Source of the DNA: Microvirga puerhi
Lineage (GTDB): Bacteria > Pseudomonadota > Alphaproteobacteria > Rhizobiales > Beijerinckiaceae
Reading direction: 5' to 3'
Assembly: GCF_020089865.1 (NCBI RefSeq)
Contig: NZ_JAIRBM010000009.1
Location: forward strand, 1-64,000
DNA: 64,000 nt
Part shown: positions 37,367-45,853 of the stretch, one piece after another
How the letters are laid out: each line of letters begins with the position of its first letter
Position numbering within the stretch: the stretch's first letter is position 1
The notes under the pieces: generated by a model
Told to the model about the DNA's origin: nothing
The model's database searches: none
The model's input: only the letters and a program-made list of their open reading frames with translations
Position numbers and translations under genes: made by a program

Positions 37367-37534
37367 ATGAACGCTCACGGACGCGACTGGACTCTCGAAG
37401 ACACCCACGCTCTCGTGTCTCTTGCCAAGGAAGGCATGCCGGTCTCGGTCATCAGCCTCAAGCTTAAGCGCTCTCCCGCCGATGTGCTCACGAAGCTCAA
37501 CGAACTCGGCCTCGCACCGCCCATAGAGGCCTGA
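37367..37534 (+). CDS. 55-residue GcrA-like helix-turn-helix protein
   Basis: A small gene with an excellent GGAGG site (GGAGGAAACGAG-ATG). The protein MNAHGRDWTLEDTHALVSLA... has the same skeleton as the GcrA N-terminus encoded at 9689: WTxE, a leucine-rich helix, G-x5-I, L-x-x-S, and K-L-x-x-LGL. This suggests a stand-alone SANT/GcrA-type DNA-binding domain without the sigma-binding tail. Its targets are unknown. It lies 86 bp after metZ on the same strand and may be cotranscribed. Confidence 0.7.
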   Translation: MNAHGRDWTLEDTHALVSLAKEGMPVSVISLKLKRSPADVLTKLNELGLAPPIEA

Positions 37535-37694
37535 GGCGCCGCAGCCAAGCTTCCTATTTCGCGACGCCCCCCTTCGGCGTGCTGTTTGATCTGCGCGTCG
37601 CGGAAGTCCGCGGATTGAGCGGACGTTGCGACGCGGAACCCTGCCTCTCCAGCTACGTTGGCCTCTGGGTCACATCAGGATGGAGGACACGTTC

Positions 37695-37868
37695 ATGATC
37701 TGCGCTTTTTGTCAGCAGGACGTCAGAAACCCCTGCCACAATATTCACGACATGCGGCAGCGCGCCCAACATCATATCGAACGGTGCGAACATGCCCTCG
37801 AGCAGCAGAGCGCCGGCGGTTCACAGCAGGCCGCATCGACGAATTCGGGAGCCGGCGACCAAAGGTAG
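37695..37868 (+). CDS. Small cysteine/histidine-rich protein, possible zinc knuckle
   Basis: A 57-residue protein starting at ATG 37695, preceded by GGAGG eight bases upstream. The first 35 residues contain CxxC (ICAFCQQ), a third Cys, several His and a later HHIERCEH motif, a pattern able to bind one zinc ion. The tail is Gln/Ser-rich and probably disordered. No family is recognised. A strong hairpin lies 43 bp downstream. Confidence 0.6.
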   Translation: MICAFCQQDVRNPCHNIHDMRQRAQHHIERCEHALEQQSAGGSQQAASTNSGAGDQR

Positions 37869-37911
37869 CCATCCGATCTCCTCCGTCGCACGCAACGAGA
37901 ACCAGAATGGA

Positions 37912-37937
37912 AGAAAGCGGGCGAAAGCCCGCTTTCT
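37912..37937. terminator. Hairpin terminator between convergent small genes
   Basis: A perfect 11-bp stem AGAAAGCGGGC/GCCCGCTTTCT with a GAAA tetraloop lies between the stop of the cysteine-rich gene (plus) and the end of the minus-strand periplasmic gene. T runs on either side are short, so it may work as a bidirectional or weak terminator. Confidence 0.6.
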
Positions 37938-37983
37938 CATATGAGACCGGCGAAATGACCGCTGGTCGGTATCGTTCCGCCGG

Positions 37984-38364
37984 TTACTGATTCGATGGCG
38001 CTGGAGAGGGTGCAGGCGATGCCGACGATCCTGTCGTACTGCGCGACTGCGATTGCACGCGTTCAAAGAGGCGCAATGCAGAATCGACACAAGCCTGCGT
38101 CGATTCCCGGTCACCGCAGATGATGCGAAGCTGCGCGTCGCCACTGCGTACGAAGAAACGAGCATTTCCGCCTGCACGATCGCGTTCGTCATCGTCGCGC
38201 ATGCTCCATCCGCGCATGTCGTCCCGGCTCCTGTCCCACCGGTCGTGATTGTCGTTCCAGCGCCCGCGGGAATAATCGTCGTCGCGGTCTCGCGAAATGG
38301 ACTGGGCCATCGCGGATGTGCCGAGTAGAGCCAAACCGGCTGCCAAGATCAGGACCTTATGCAT
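37984..38364 (-). CDS. Secreted/periplasmic hypothetical protein
   Basis: A 126-residue protein with a clear signal peptide (MHKVLILAAGLALLGTSAMAQ, cleavage after about residue 21). An Arg/Asp-rich region with repeated DRD/RWD motifs follows (about 23-60). Then comes a small domain with two cysteines (IICGDRESTQACVDSALRLFERV) that may form a disulfide, and a Ser/Pro tail. ATG 38364 has GGAG eight bases upstream; the longer in-frame extension to 38562 is rejected. No function recognised. Confidence 0.65.
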   Translation of the reverse strand: MHKVLILAAGLALLGTSAMAQSISRDRDDDYSRGRWNDNHDRWDRSRDDMRGWSMRDDDERDRAGGNARFFVRSGDAQLRIICGDRESTQACVDSALRLFERVQSQSRSTTGSSASPAPSPAPSNQ

Positions 38365-38476
38365 TAAGAATCTCCATGAGGGTGACGCCATCACGGATGC
38401 CGACAACGCATCCCGAAGCGTCTCGGCCAAGGGTGCCGGGTGAACTGTCGGAAGCGGAGGAGGTTCCAGCGACGGC

Positions 38477-38764
38477 TCAGCTGCTCCCGCGCGGCGTCTG
38501 CCTCTGGCCTTCGTCGCCCTTTGCTGTTGCCCTGCCCGTGCGGCGCGCCACTTCGTCGGCAACGGATGTCCAGAAAATCACGCCGCTGGAGCTTTTCATC
38601 CTGTGGCAATAGGCAGCCTGCTCCCGCGCCTTAGCCAGCGCGTCACGGCCTTCATAAGCCAAAAGACAGACGGCCTCATATTCCACCGCTGTCAGGCCTT
38701 CATGCGTTCGATGCCCGAATAACCGGACTGCTGCCCGGCGGAGCTTTTGCAAGAACCGATGCAT
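38477..38764 (-). CDS. Conserved small hypothetical protein
   Basis: A 95-residue basic protein. The central part LTAVEYEAVCLLAYEGRDALAKAREQAAYCHRMKSS...FWTSVADEVARRTG resembles a family of small Hyphomicrobiales proteins with the AKAREQAxYC and FWxxVAxEVARRTG motifs (from memory, not checked). The start at 38764 (MHRFLQKL) is provisional, since no good ribosome-binding site is visible; an upstream in-frame ATG exists at 38857 within the tRNA-Glu terminator region. Downstream on the same strand is the secreted hypothetical gene. Confidence 0.5.
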   Translation of the reverse strand: MHRFLQKLRRAAVRLFGHRTHEGLTAVEYEAVCLLAYEGRDALAKAREQAAYCHRMKSSSGVIFWTSVADEVARRTGRATAKGDEGQRQTPRGSS

Positions 38765-38841
38765 GGGGGAATCAAACAAACCTGCTTCAGGATTCGCAAG
38801 CTGACAGAACGTCCAGATGCCGATTTCTGAAGCAGACAGCA

Positions 38842-38868
38842 AAAAGCCTCGCATCAAGCGAGGCTTTT
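38842..38868 (-). terminator. tRNA-Glu terminator
   Basis: Stem GCCTCGC/GCGAGGC with loop ATCAA is extended by AAAA/TTTT and followed by T on the minus strand. It starts nine bases after the encoded CCA of tRNA-Glu. It could also work on the plus strand. Confidence 0.85.
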
Positions 38869-38876
38869 GAAACCTT

Positions 38877-38952
38877 TGGCGCTCCCTAGGGGACTCGAAC
38901 CCCTGTTTTCGCCGTGAGAGGGCGACGTCCTAGACCGCTAGACGAAGGGAGC
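38877..38952 (-). tRNA. tRNA-Glu (anticodon CTC)
   Basis: The cloverleaf is complete on the minus strand. Acceptor GCTCCCT pairs with AGGGAGC, followed by discriminator G and an encoded CCA (38877-38879). The anticodon loop CTCTCAC gives CTC, reading GAG glutamate codons. The T-loop is GGTTCGAGTCC. It is divergent from rluD. Confidence 0.95.
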
Positions 38953-39045
38953 TAGCAAGGTGAAGGCCGCTCGTATAACCACCTCGGGGAAACCCTTCAA
39001 GTCCTTTCGCAGAAAAAAGCGAAGGATCCTGACAACGAGGATACG

Positions 39046-40038
39046 GTGAGCGGCGAAACGCGGAAAGAATGGATCCTGGAAGCCGGAATTCCGGCAGAGC
39101 GGCTCGATCGGGTGCTGGCCGGTCTCGCAGGAGATTTATCACGAAGCCGCCTGCAGGCGCTGATACGTGATGGGCAGGTCGAGATCGATGGAATCGCCGT
39201 CCTCGACCCGAGCCGGAAGGTGGCAGGCGGCGCCCGCATCGAACTCGTCGTTCCGCCCGCTGTACCGGCGGAGCCTCAAGGCGAGACCATAGCGCTTACC
39301 ATCGTGTATGAGGACGAGGATCTGATCGTGATCGACAAGCCGGCGGGCCTCGTCGTCCATCCCGCGGCCGGTCACGAAACAGGCACGCTCGTCAACGCGC
39401 TCATCGCCCATTGCGGCGACAGTCTTTCCGGAATTGGCGGGGTCAAGCGGCCGGGCATCGTCCATCGGCTGGACAAGGACACGTCCGGCCTCCTCGTCGT
39501 CGCCAAGAATGACCGGGCACATCAGGGTCTGGCCGAGCAGTTCGCCGATCACGGACGCAGTGGGCCGCTCGAACGCGCCTATCTGGCGATCGTCTGGGGC
39601 GTCCCCGCCCGCCAGCACGGCACCGTGGAGGCCGCGCTTGCCCGCAGCCTTCACAATCGCGAGAAGATTGCCGTCGTCGGCGAAGATCGGGGCCGCTACG
39701 CCATCACCCATTACGAGCTCGTCGAGCCCCTGCCCGTCTCAGCACCGGTCGCAAGCCTCGTGCGATGCGTCCTGGAAACCGGCCGGACTCACCAGATCCG
39801 CGTTCATATGGCCCATCTCGGTCATCCGTTGCTCAGCGATTCTCTCTATGGATCGGGCTTCAAGACGAAGGCCAACCGGTTGTCGGAGCCGCAGCAGGCT
39901 GCCCTCAGTGCCTTGGGGCGGCAGGCGCTGCACGCGGCCGTGCTCGGTTTCGTGCATCCGCGAACGGGGGAGTTCCTCCATTTCGAAAGCCCGCTTCCGA
40001 CCGACATGGAACGCCTTCTCCAAGCCCTGCGGAGCTGA
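39046..40038 (+). CDS. rluD: RluA/RluD-family 23S rRNA pseudouridine synthase
   Basis: A 330-residue enzyme. An S4 RNA-binding domain (residues about 15-75: RLDRVLAGLAGDLSRSRLQALI) precedes the pseudouridine synthase domain with catalytic Asp in the HRLDKDTSGLLVVAK motif. Other motifs are VIDKPAGLVVHP and the C-terminal LETGRTHQIRVHMAHLGHPL. It probably modifies helix 69 of 23S rRNA, but RluC- or RluA-type specificity cannot be excluded. It starts with GTG 39046, preceded by GAGG. The rluD-rpoH order is conserved in alphaproteobacteria. Confidence 0.9.
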   Translation: MSGETRKEWILEAGIPAERLDRVLAGLAGDLSRSRLQALIRDGQVEIDGIAVLDPSRKVAGGARIELVVPPAVPAEPQGETIALTIVYEDEDLIVIDKPAGLVVHPAAGHETGTLVNALIAHCGDSLSGIGGVKRPGIVHRLDKDTSGLLVVAKNDRAHQGLAEQFADHGRSGPLERAYLAIVWGVPARQHGTVEAALARSLHNREKIAVVGEDRGRYAITHYELVEPLPVSAPVASLVRCVLETGRTHQIRVHMAHLGHPLLSDSLYGSGFKTKANRLSEPQQAALSALGRQALHAAVLGFVHPRTGEFLHFESPLPTDMERLLQALRS

Positions 40039-40236
40039 ATAAGAGCGGCAATCCGTCGCAAAATTTAGCCGAGGCGGCACCCTTGCAGATTCCAGGCGTT
40101 GTCCCGTCTTGAAGCCAGACTGCCTCTGTTCTGACAAGGTTCGACCGTCTATATTGGGCGTGCGGATGGCCGTCCATTGCCGGAGGCCGTCCTGGGCTTG
40201 CCTCGTCTCAAGAGGGGGCCAAACAAGGAGATCGAT

Positions 40237-41121
40237 ATGGCTGCAGCGCTTCCAGTGCTTGCCAATGAAGGGGGCCTTTCGCGCTATCTCGACGAAATTC
40301 GTCGGTTCCCCATGCTTGAGCCGCGTGAGGAATACATGCTCGCCAAGCGCTGGCGGGAGCATGGAGATCGCGAGGCCGCTCATAAGCTCGTGACATCCCA
40401 CCTCCGTCTCGTGGCGAAAATCGCCATGGGCTATCGCGGCTATGGCCTGCCGATCAGCGAGGTCGTGTCCGAAGGAAATGTCGGCCTTATGCAGGCCGTC
40501 AAACGGTTCGAGCCCGAGAAGGGCTTCCGGCTTGCCACCTATGCCATGTGGTGGATCAAGGCCGCGATTCAAGAATACATCCTGCGTTCCTGGTCCCTCG
40601 TGAAGATGGGCACCACTGCGAACCAGAAGAAGCTGTTCTTCAACCTGCGCAAGGCCAAGGGCCGCATTTCGGCACTCGACGAGGGCGATCTGCATCCCGA
40701 CCAGGTCAAGCAGATCGCCACGCAGCTCGGCGTCAACGAGCAGGACGTGGTGGACATGAACCGCCGCCTCGGCGGCGACGCCTCCCTGAATGCTCCTCTG
40801 CGCGAGGAAGGGGAAGGCGAGTGGCAGGACTGGCTCGTGGACAATTCCGAGAGCCAGGAGCAGACGCTCGTGCAGGAAGAGGAAGGCCAGAACCGCCTGT
40901 CCGCCCTGCGCAGTGCCTTGACCGTTCTGAACCCGCGCGAACGCCGCATCTTCGAGGCACGTCGCCTGTCCGACGACCCGATCACGCTCGAGGAGCTCTC
41001 GACGGAGTTCGGCGTTTCCCGTGAGCGGGTGCGTCAGATCGAAGTCCGCGCATTCGAGAAGGTTCAGGAAGCCGTCAAGAAGAACCTCGCCAAGATCGAG
41101 GCCCCCGAAGAAGCGCACTGA
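40237..41121 (+). CDS. rpoH: RNA polymerase heat-shock sigma factor (sigma32)
   Basis: A 294-residue sigma factor: region 1.2 (LSRYLDEIRRFPML), region 2 (HLRLVAKIAMGYRGYGLP, EGNVGLMQAVKRFEPEKGFRLATYAMWWIKAAIQEYI), the RpoH box-like QKKLFFNLR in region 2-3, and region 4 helix-turn-helix (LEELSTEFGVSRERVRQIEVRAFEKVQ). Start ATG 40237 has AAGGAG eight bases upstream; an in-frame ATG at 40177 lies before the ribosome-binding site. It controls heat-shock genes. It is followed by a strong terminator. Confidence 0.96.
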   Translation: MAAALPVLANEGGLSRYLDEIRRFPMLEPREEYMLAKRWREHGDREAAHKLVTSHLRLVAKIAMGYRGYGLPISEVVSEGNVGLMQAVKRFEPEKGFRLATYAMWWIKAAIQEYILRSWSLVKMGTTANQKKLFFNLRKAKGRISALDEGDLHPDQVKQIATQLGVNEQDVVDMNRRLGGDASLNAPLREEGEGEWQDWLVDNSESQEQTLVQEEEGQNRLSALRSALTVLNPRERRIFEARRLSDDPITLEELSTEFGVSRERVRQIEVRAFEKVQEAVKKNLAKIEAPEEAH

Positions 41122-41145
41122 CGTCCGCCATCAGGACGCAGAAGA

Positions 41146-41170
41146 AAGCCGCGGAGAACCGCGGCTTTTT
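41146..41170 (+). terminator. rpoH intrinsic terminator
   Basis: A 9-bp stem AAGCCGCGG/CCGCGGCTT with loop AGAA is followed by TTTTT, 24 bp after the rpoH stop. Confidence 0.92.
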
Positions 41171-41177
41171 CATTCGA

Positions 41178-42362
41178 TTATTGCCACTGGCTGAAGGCGC
41201 TGTTGACCACCTGCGCCCCAGCGGCCCCCTTCTCAAAGCTGAGAATGGCGCGCTGTCCCGACGCCATCCGCACGGGCAGGTCGATCCAATTGCGCCTCAC
41301 GAACAATTCCGTGTTGCGCTCCACATCGCCTGACAGGTTCGAAAAGCCGATGAGGAAGAGATTTTCCCGCACGGGCACCGGCAGGCCTGCGACGGGCGTT
41401 CCGCGCGCGGCTTCCTCATCCTTGAACTGAAGCAGGCCAACGTCCCGAATGACGCGGCCGCTATCCCCAGCGCGCGTGGTGAAGGAGATTTCCACCGTGT
41501 GGGATGCCGGCAGCGTCGCATCGAGATTGCGACGCAGCACCATCCGCATGGTCAATCCGGCGTCCGGAATGTCGATATTGGCCGTTACGGCGCGCTGCAG
41601 CGGCTGGCCCTGTCCGGGATTGATGTCCTCAAGACGCCAGACGACACGGCCGGTCTGCGCCTTAGGCGCAGATGGGTTGGACGGATCCTCTTCATAGAGA
41701 ACCGCGCGTTGCGCCACGCCGATTTCCTGCCGCGCGGGCTGCGACGGGGCGGGAGCGGGTGCTGACGGTGCGCCGACACGATCGTTATTCTTGCCGGCCT
41801 CGGGCTGGGACTGAGGTGCCTGGGCCACCGGTGTCTGGGGCGTCAGATCCTCCGGCTTGTCGCGCCAGAGGAAGGCGACCGCCGCAATCGCCGCGATGAC
41901 GAGGGCGAGTACGGTCCCGAGGATAATCGTCCGTCCACGCTTGTTGCCCTGGATGCCCGGATGCGGCCGGCTCTCCACCCGCGGTCGCGCAGCGGCATTG
42001 TCCTGCACGTCGGCATCATGCTCGTCCGCATCGTCCGGCTTGAAAGTCGCAGGTGCCGACAGGGGCACAACCGGCGCGGGTTCATGGCGGCGCGGCGGCT
42101 CCTCTGCGGAGGCCGGGCTTACGGACGGCTCGGTGTTGAAATCGAAATCCTTGAAGGAGAAATCCGCCTCGACCCGGACAATAGCATCGTCCAGCGAGCG
42201 GCTTTCCTTCTGGAGGTCAGCCTCCGACAGAGGCGGATCAAGTGAACGCAACTGAGCCACGAGAGCGGAGCGCGCGCGTTCGTAAACGGCGCGCCGCATT
42301 TCGGGCGTCTGGTCGGACAAGCCTTCGACGGCTCGGGCAATCAGTGGGTAATAATCTGCCAT
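41178..42362 (-). CDS. Membrane-anchored protein of unknown function
   Basis: A 394-residue protein with three parts. The N-terminal cytosolic helical segment (about residues 1-75: MADYYPLIARAVEGLSDQTPEMRRAVYERARSAL...) is conserved-looking and is followed by a Pro/Ala-rich linker. One membrane helix (about 148-168: TIILGTVLALVIAAIAAVAFLW) leads to a Pro-rich stretch and then a C-terminal beta-rich periplasmic domain (about 240-394). I recall the N-terminal segment from Rhizobiales hypothetical proteins; no function is known. It lies 33 bp downstream of purA on the same strand. Confidence 0.7.
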   Translation of the reverse strand: MADYYPLIARAVEGLSDQTPEMRRAVYERARSALVAQLRSLDPPLSEADLQKESRSLDDAIVRVEADFSFKDFDFNTEPSVSPASAEEPPRRHEPAPVVPLSAPATFKPDDADEHDADVQDNAAARPRVESRPHPGIQGNKRGRTIILGTVLALVIAAIAAVAFLWRDKPEDLTPQTPVAQAPQSQPEAGKNNDRVGAPSAPAPAPSQPARQEIGVAQRAVLYEEDPSNPSAPKAQTGRVVWRLEDINPGQGQPLQRAVTANIDIPDAGLTMRMVLRRNLDATLPASHTVEISFTTRAGDSGRVIRDVGLLQFKDEEAARGTPVAGLPVPVRENLFLIGFSNLSGDVERNTELFVRRNWIDLPVRMASGQRAILSFEKGAAGAQVVNSAFSQWQ

Positions 42363-42395
42363 TTGCCCTCGGAATGGCGCGGAGCGCGCCCCGCG

Positions 42396-43688
<1,293 letters not shown>

Positions 43689-43705
43689 CGCTTATAGCCT
43701 CACAT

Positions 43706-43734
43706 GAAAAAACCCTGGCGCAAGGCCAGGGTTT
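43706..43734 (-). terminator. Terminator of the amidotransferase gene
   Basis: A perfect 10-bp stem AAACCCTGGC/GCCAGGGTTT with loop GCAAG is followed on the minus strand by a T run (TTTTTTC). It lies between the end of the class-I amidotransferase gene and the purA start. Confidence 0.85.
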
Positions 43735-43841
43735 GGGGTGGAAAAACCTTGCAAACTCTCATGGTGGATCAAGGCGGCGAGGTCAAGATGGAATACCGCT
43801 CATCCTCCTCCATCTCATCTCCCGAGAGATTGCCGGTTACG

Positions 43842-44705
43842 TCAGGCACGCCCCCGGATGCTCTTCTCCGGCTGAACCCGGTGAGCAATGAAGTTACGGA
43901 TTTCGCGGGTGCGGCGTTCAGGATCCAGCACTTCCGCATCGAGGCCGTGGCGCCAGGCGAGATCCTGCCTTGCCGGATCCGCATGCAGGGTCTTCAGGTC
44001 GGCCACGTAGGCGGATGCGTCCTCGGCAGTGCGGCAGAACCCCTCGTCGATGAGGATCTTGGTTCGCCGGGCAAGGATGACAGCCAGTTCGCCGAGGCTG
44101 AATTCCGGATGATACTGGACACCCCAGAACGTGCCGCCATTCACCGTGATCTCGGCAGCCTGCACGAAGGACACCGCATTCGAGGCCAGAATGGTGCAGC
44201 TCGTGGGCGGCGCGGTCACCATGTCGAGGTGGATGGCAGGTGCATCGTAGGCGGCCGGTCTCCCATCGAGCAGAGGATGGCCCTCCCCCGCCTGCGTCCG
44301 GGTCAGACGTCGGGCGAAGCCTACTTCGCGGCCTGATGGATTGGGGCGCACATCCCCTTCCGCCGCGACGGCCGCCACCTGCAGGCCCCAGCAGGACCCG
44401 AAGCTTGGCGTGCCGGATGCATAGATCGCGCGCATGAGATCGATCTGGCGGAGGATATCCGGCGTCCGGTCGTAGATGTTGAGATGGGAACCGGTCAGCA
44501 CGATGTCGTCATACGATTCAAGACCGGAGGCATCGGGGAGGTTCGCCCCCTCATCCGCGGGGAACGCCAGATCGCAGAGGGCATCCGGCGCGATTTCCTG
44601 CAACACGGCAGCATAGGACTCGGACGGCATGAGTCCATAGGCCTCACGGTGGGCCTGCCTTGCGCCCTGCGTATTGCCCTCGACCACCAGAAATCTTAAG
44701 GCCAT
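43842..44705 (-). CDS. Class-I glutamine amidotransferase-like protein
   Basis: A 287-residue protein with the GMP-synthase-type amidotransferase fold: nucleophile Cys in SFGSCWGLQVAA and catalytic His-Glu in VQYHPEFSLGE. It has an N-terminal VVEGNTQGARQAH and an unassigned C-terminal segment after about residue 235. Stand-alone members of this family act on varied substrates (for example gamma-glutamyl hydrolysis or amide transfer), so the substrate is unknown. It is divergent from the EamA transporter, which might hint at a shared metabolite. Confidence 0.75.
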   Translation of the reverse strand: MALRFLVVEGNTQGARQAHREAYGLMPSESYAAVLQEIAPDALCDLAFPADEGANLPDASGLESYDDIVLTGSHLNIYDRTPDILRQIDLMRAIYASGTPSFGSCWGLQVAAVAAEGDVRPNPSGREVGFARRLTRTQAGEGHPLLDGRPAAYDAPAIHLDMVTAPPTSCTILASNAVSFVQAAEITVNGGTFWGVQYHPEFSLGELAVILARRTKILIDEGFCRTAEDASAYVADLKTLHADPARQDLAWRHGLDAEVLDPERRTREIRNFIAHRVQPEKSIRGRA

Positions 44706-44782
44706 GACCTGCTAGAGCCTCCCTTTTGCGCCGGTTTAACCGAACGGCGCGCGGCGGCAAGCGCTTGGAGGTCCTGCGTCCC

Positions 44783-45688
44783 ATGAAAATCCTGCATTCC
44801 CTCTGGAAGGGATTCTTCGGACAGGCCTATCTTCTGCTCGTGGTGACGACCCTATTCTGGGGCGGCAATGCCATTGCCGGCCGCCTGGCCGTCGGCGAGA
44901 TCTCTCCCATGGTGCTGACCTGCCTGCGCTGGGTGCTGGTGGTCTGCGTGATGCTGCCTCTGCTCGGACGCAAGGTCGTCGCCGAATGGCCGCTGCTGCG
45001 CAAAAGCTGGCTCTTCATCGTTCTCATGGGTGCCTTCGGCTTCACGGCGTTCAACGCCCTGTTCTATGCCGCCGCCCACTATACGAGCGCAGTCAACCTC
45101 ACGATCTTCCAGGGTGCGATTCCGGTGCTGGTCCTGATCGGCATGGTTCTGTTCTTCCGTGCTCCGGTTCTGCCCCTGCAGATTCTCGGCATGATCGTCA
45201 CGGTGGCCGGCGTGATCCTCGTCTCCGTGAAGGCGGATCTTGAGATCTTGCGGACGCTGGCGCTGAACATCGGCGACGTGTGGATGCTGATCGCCTGCGT
45301 GTTCTATGCCGGATACACCCTCGGCCTGAGACATCGGCCGCCCGTCTCAGGACTCGTGTTCTTCACCGCCCTCGCGATCGTCGCCTTCCTGAGTTCGCTG
45401 CCGCTCCTGGCCCTCGAAATCGCGCACGGCACCGTTCAATGGCCGACGATGAAGGGAGGCCTCGTGCTGATCTACGTCGCGTTCCTGCCGTCGCTTCTCG
45501 CTCAGGTTTTCTTCATCCGCGGCGTGGAACTGATCGGCCCGGCCCGGGCCGGTCTCTTCGTGAATCTTGTTCCGGTCTTCGGCGCCCTGTTGGCGGTCCT
45601 CCTCCTCGGAGAACCCTTCGCGTTCTATCACGCGCTCGGTTTGGTGCTCGTGCTCGGCGGCATTTGGCTGGCCGAGCGGAGGGCATAA
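44783..45688 (+). CDS. EamA/DMT-family transporter
   Basis: A 301-residue inner-membrane protein with ten predicted helices arranged as two EamA repeats (about residues 15-148 and 160-298). Typical signatures are TTLFWGGNAIAGRLAVGEISPMVLTCLRW and LFVNLVPVFGALLAVLLLGE near the end. It is probably a metabolite exporter; the substrate cannot be predicted. ATG 44783 was chosen over an upstream in-frame start with an arginine-rich extension. A palindromic repeat element follows the stop directly. Confidence 0.85.
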   Translation: MKILHSLWKGFFGQAYLLLVVTTLFWGGNAIAGRLAVGEISPMVLTCLRWVLVVCVMLPLLGRKVVAEWPLLRKSWLFIVLMGAFGFTAFNALFYAAAHYTSAVNLTIFQGAIPVLVLIGMVLFFRAPVLPLQILGMIVTVAGVILVSVKADLEILRTLALNIGDVWMLIACVFYAGYTLGLRHRPPVSGLVFFTALAIVAFLSSLPLLALEIAHGTVQWPTMKGGLVLIYVAFLPSLLAQVFFIRGVELIGPARAGLFVNLVPVFGALLAVLLLGEPFAFYHALGLVLVLGGIWLAERRA

Positions 45689-45699
45689 AGACAAATACC

Positions 45700-45844
45700 G
45701 TCATTCCGGGGCCGCGCAGCGGAACCCGGAACCCATAAACACTGACAGTTCCGAATAGAAAGCCGCGATAGCCGTTGCACTTTAATCCGCACCGTCAGCG
45801 GCTGTAGGTTCCGGGTCCAGCGCTGCGCGCTGTCCCGGAATGAC
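45700..45844. repeat. Inverted-repeat (REP-like) palindromic element
   Basis: A 145-bp non-coding element. Its ends read GTCATTCCGGG and CCCGGAATGAC, with further matching parts inside (GCGCAGCGGAACCCGGAACC against GGTTCCGGGTCCAGCGCTGCGC). The pattern is that of dispersed intergenic palindromes common in Hyphomicrobiales genomes. It sits between the EamA gene and the end of serA. Confidence 0.75.
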
Positions 45845-45853
45845 AGGGTATTT

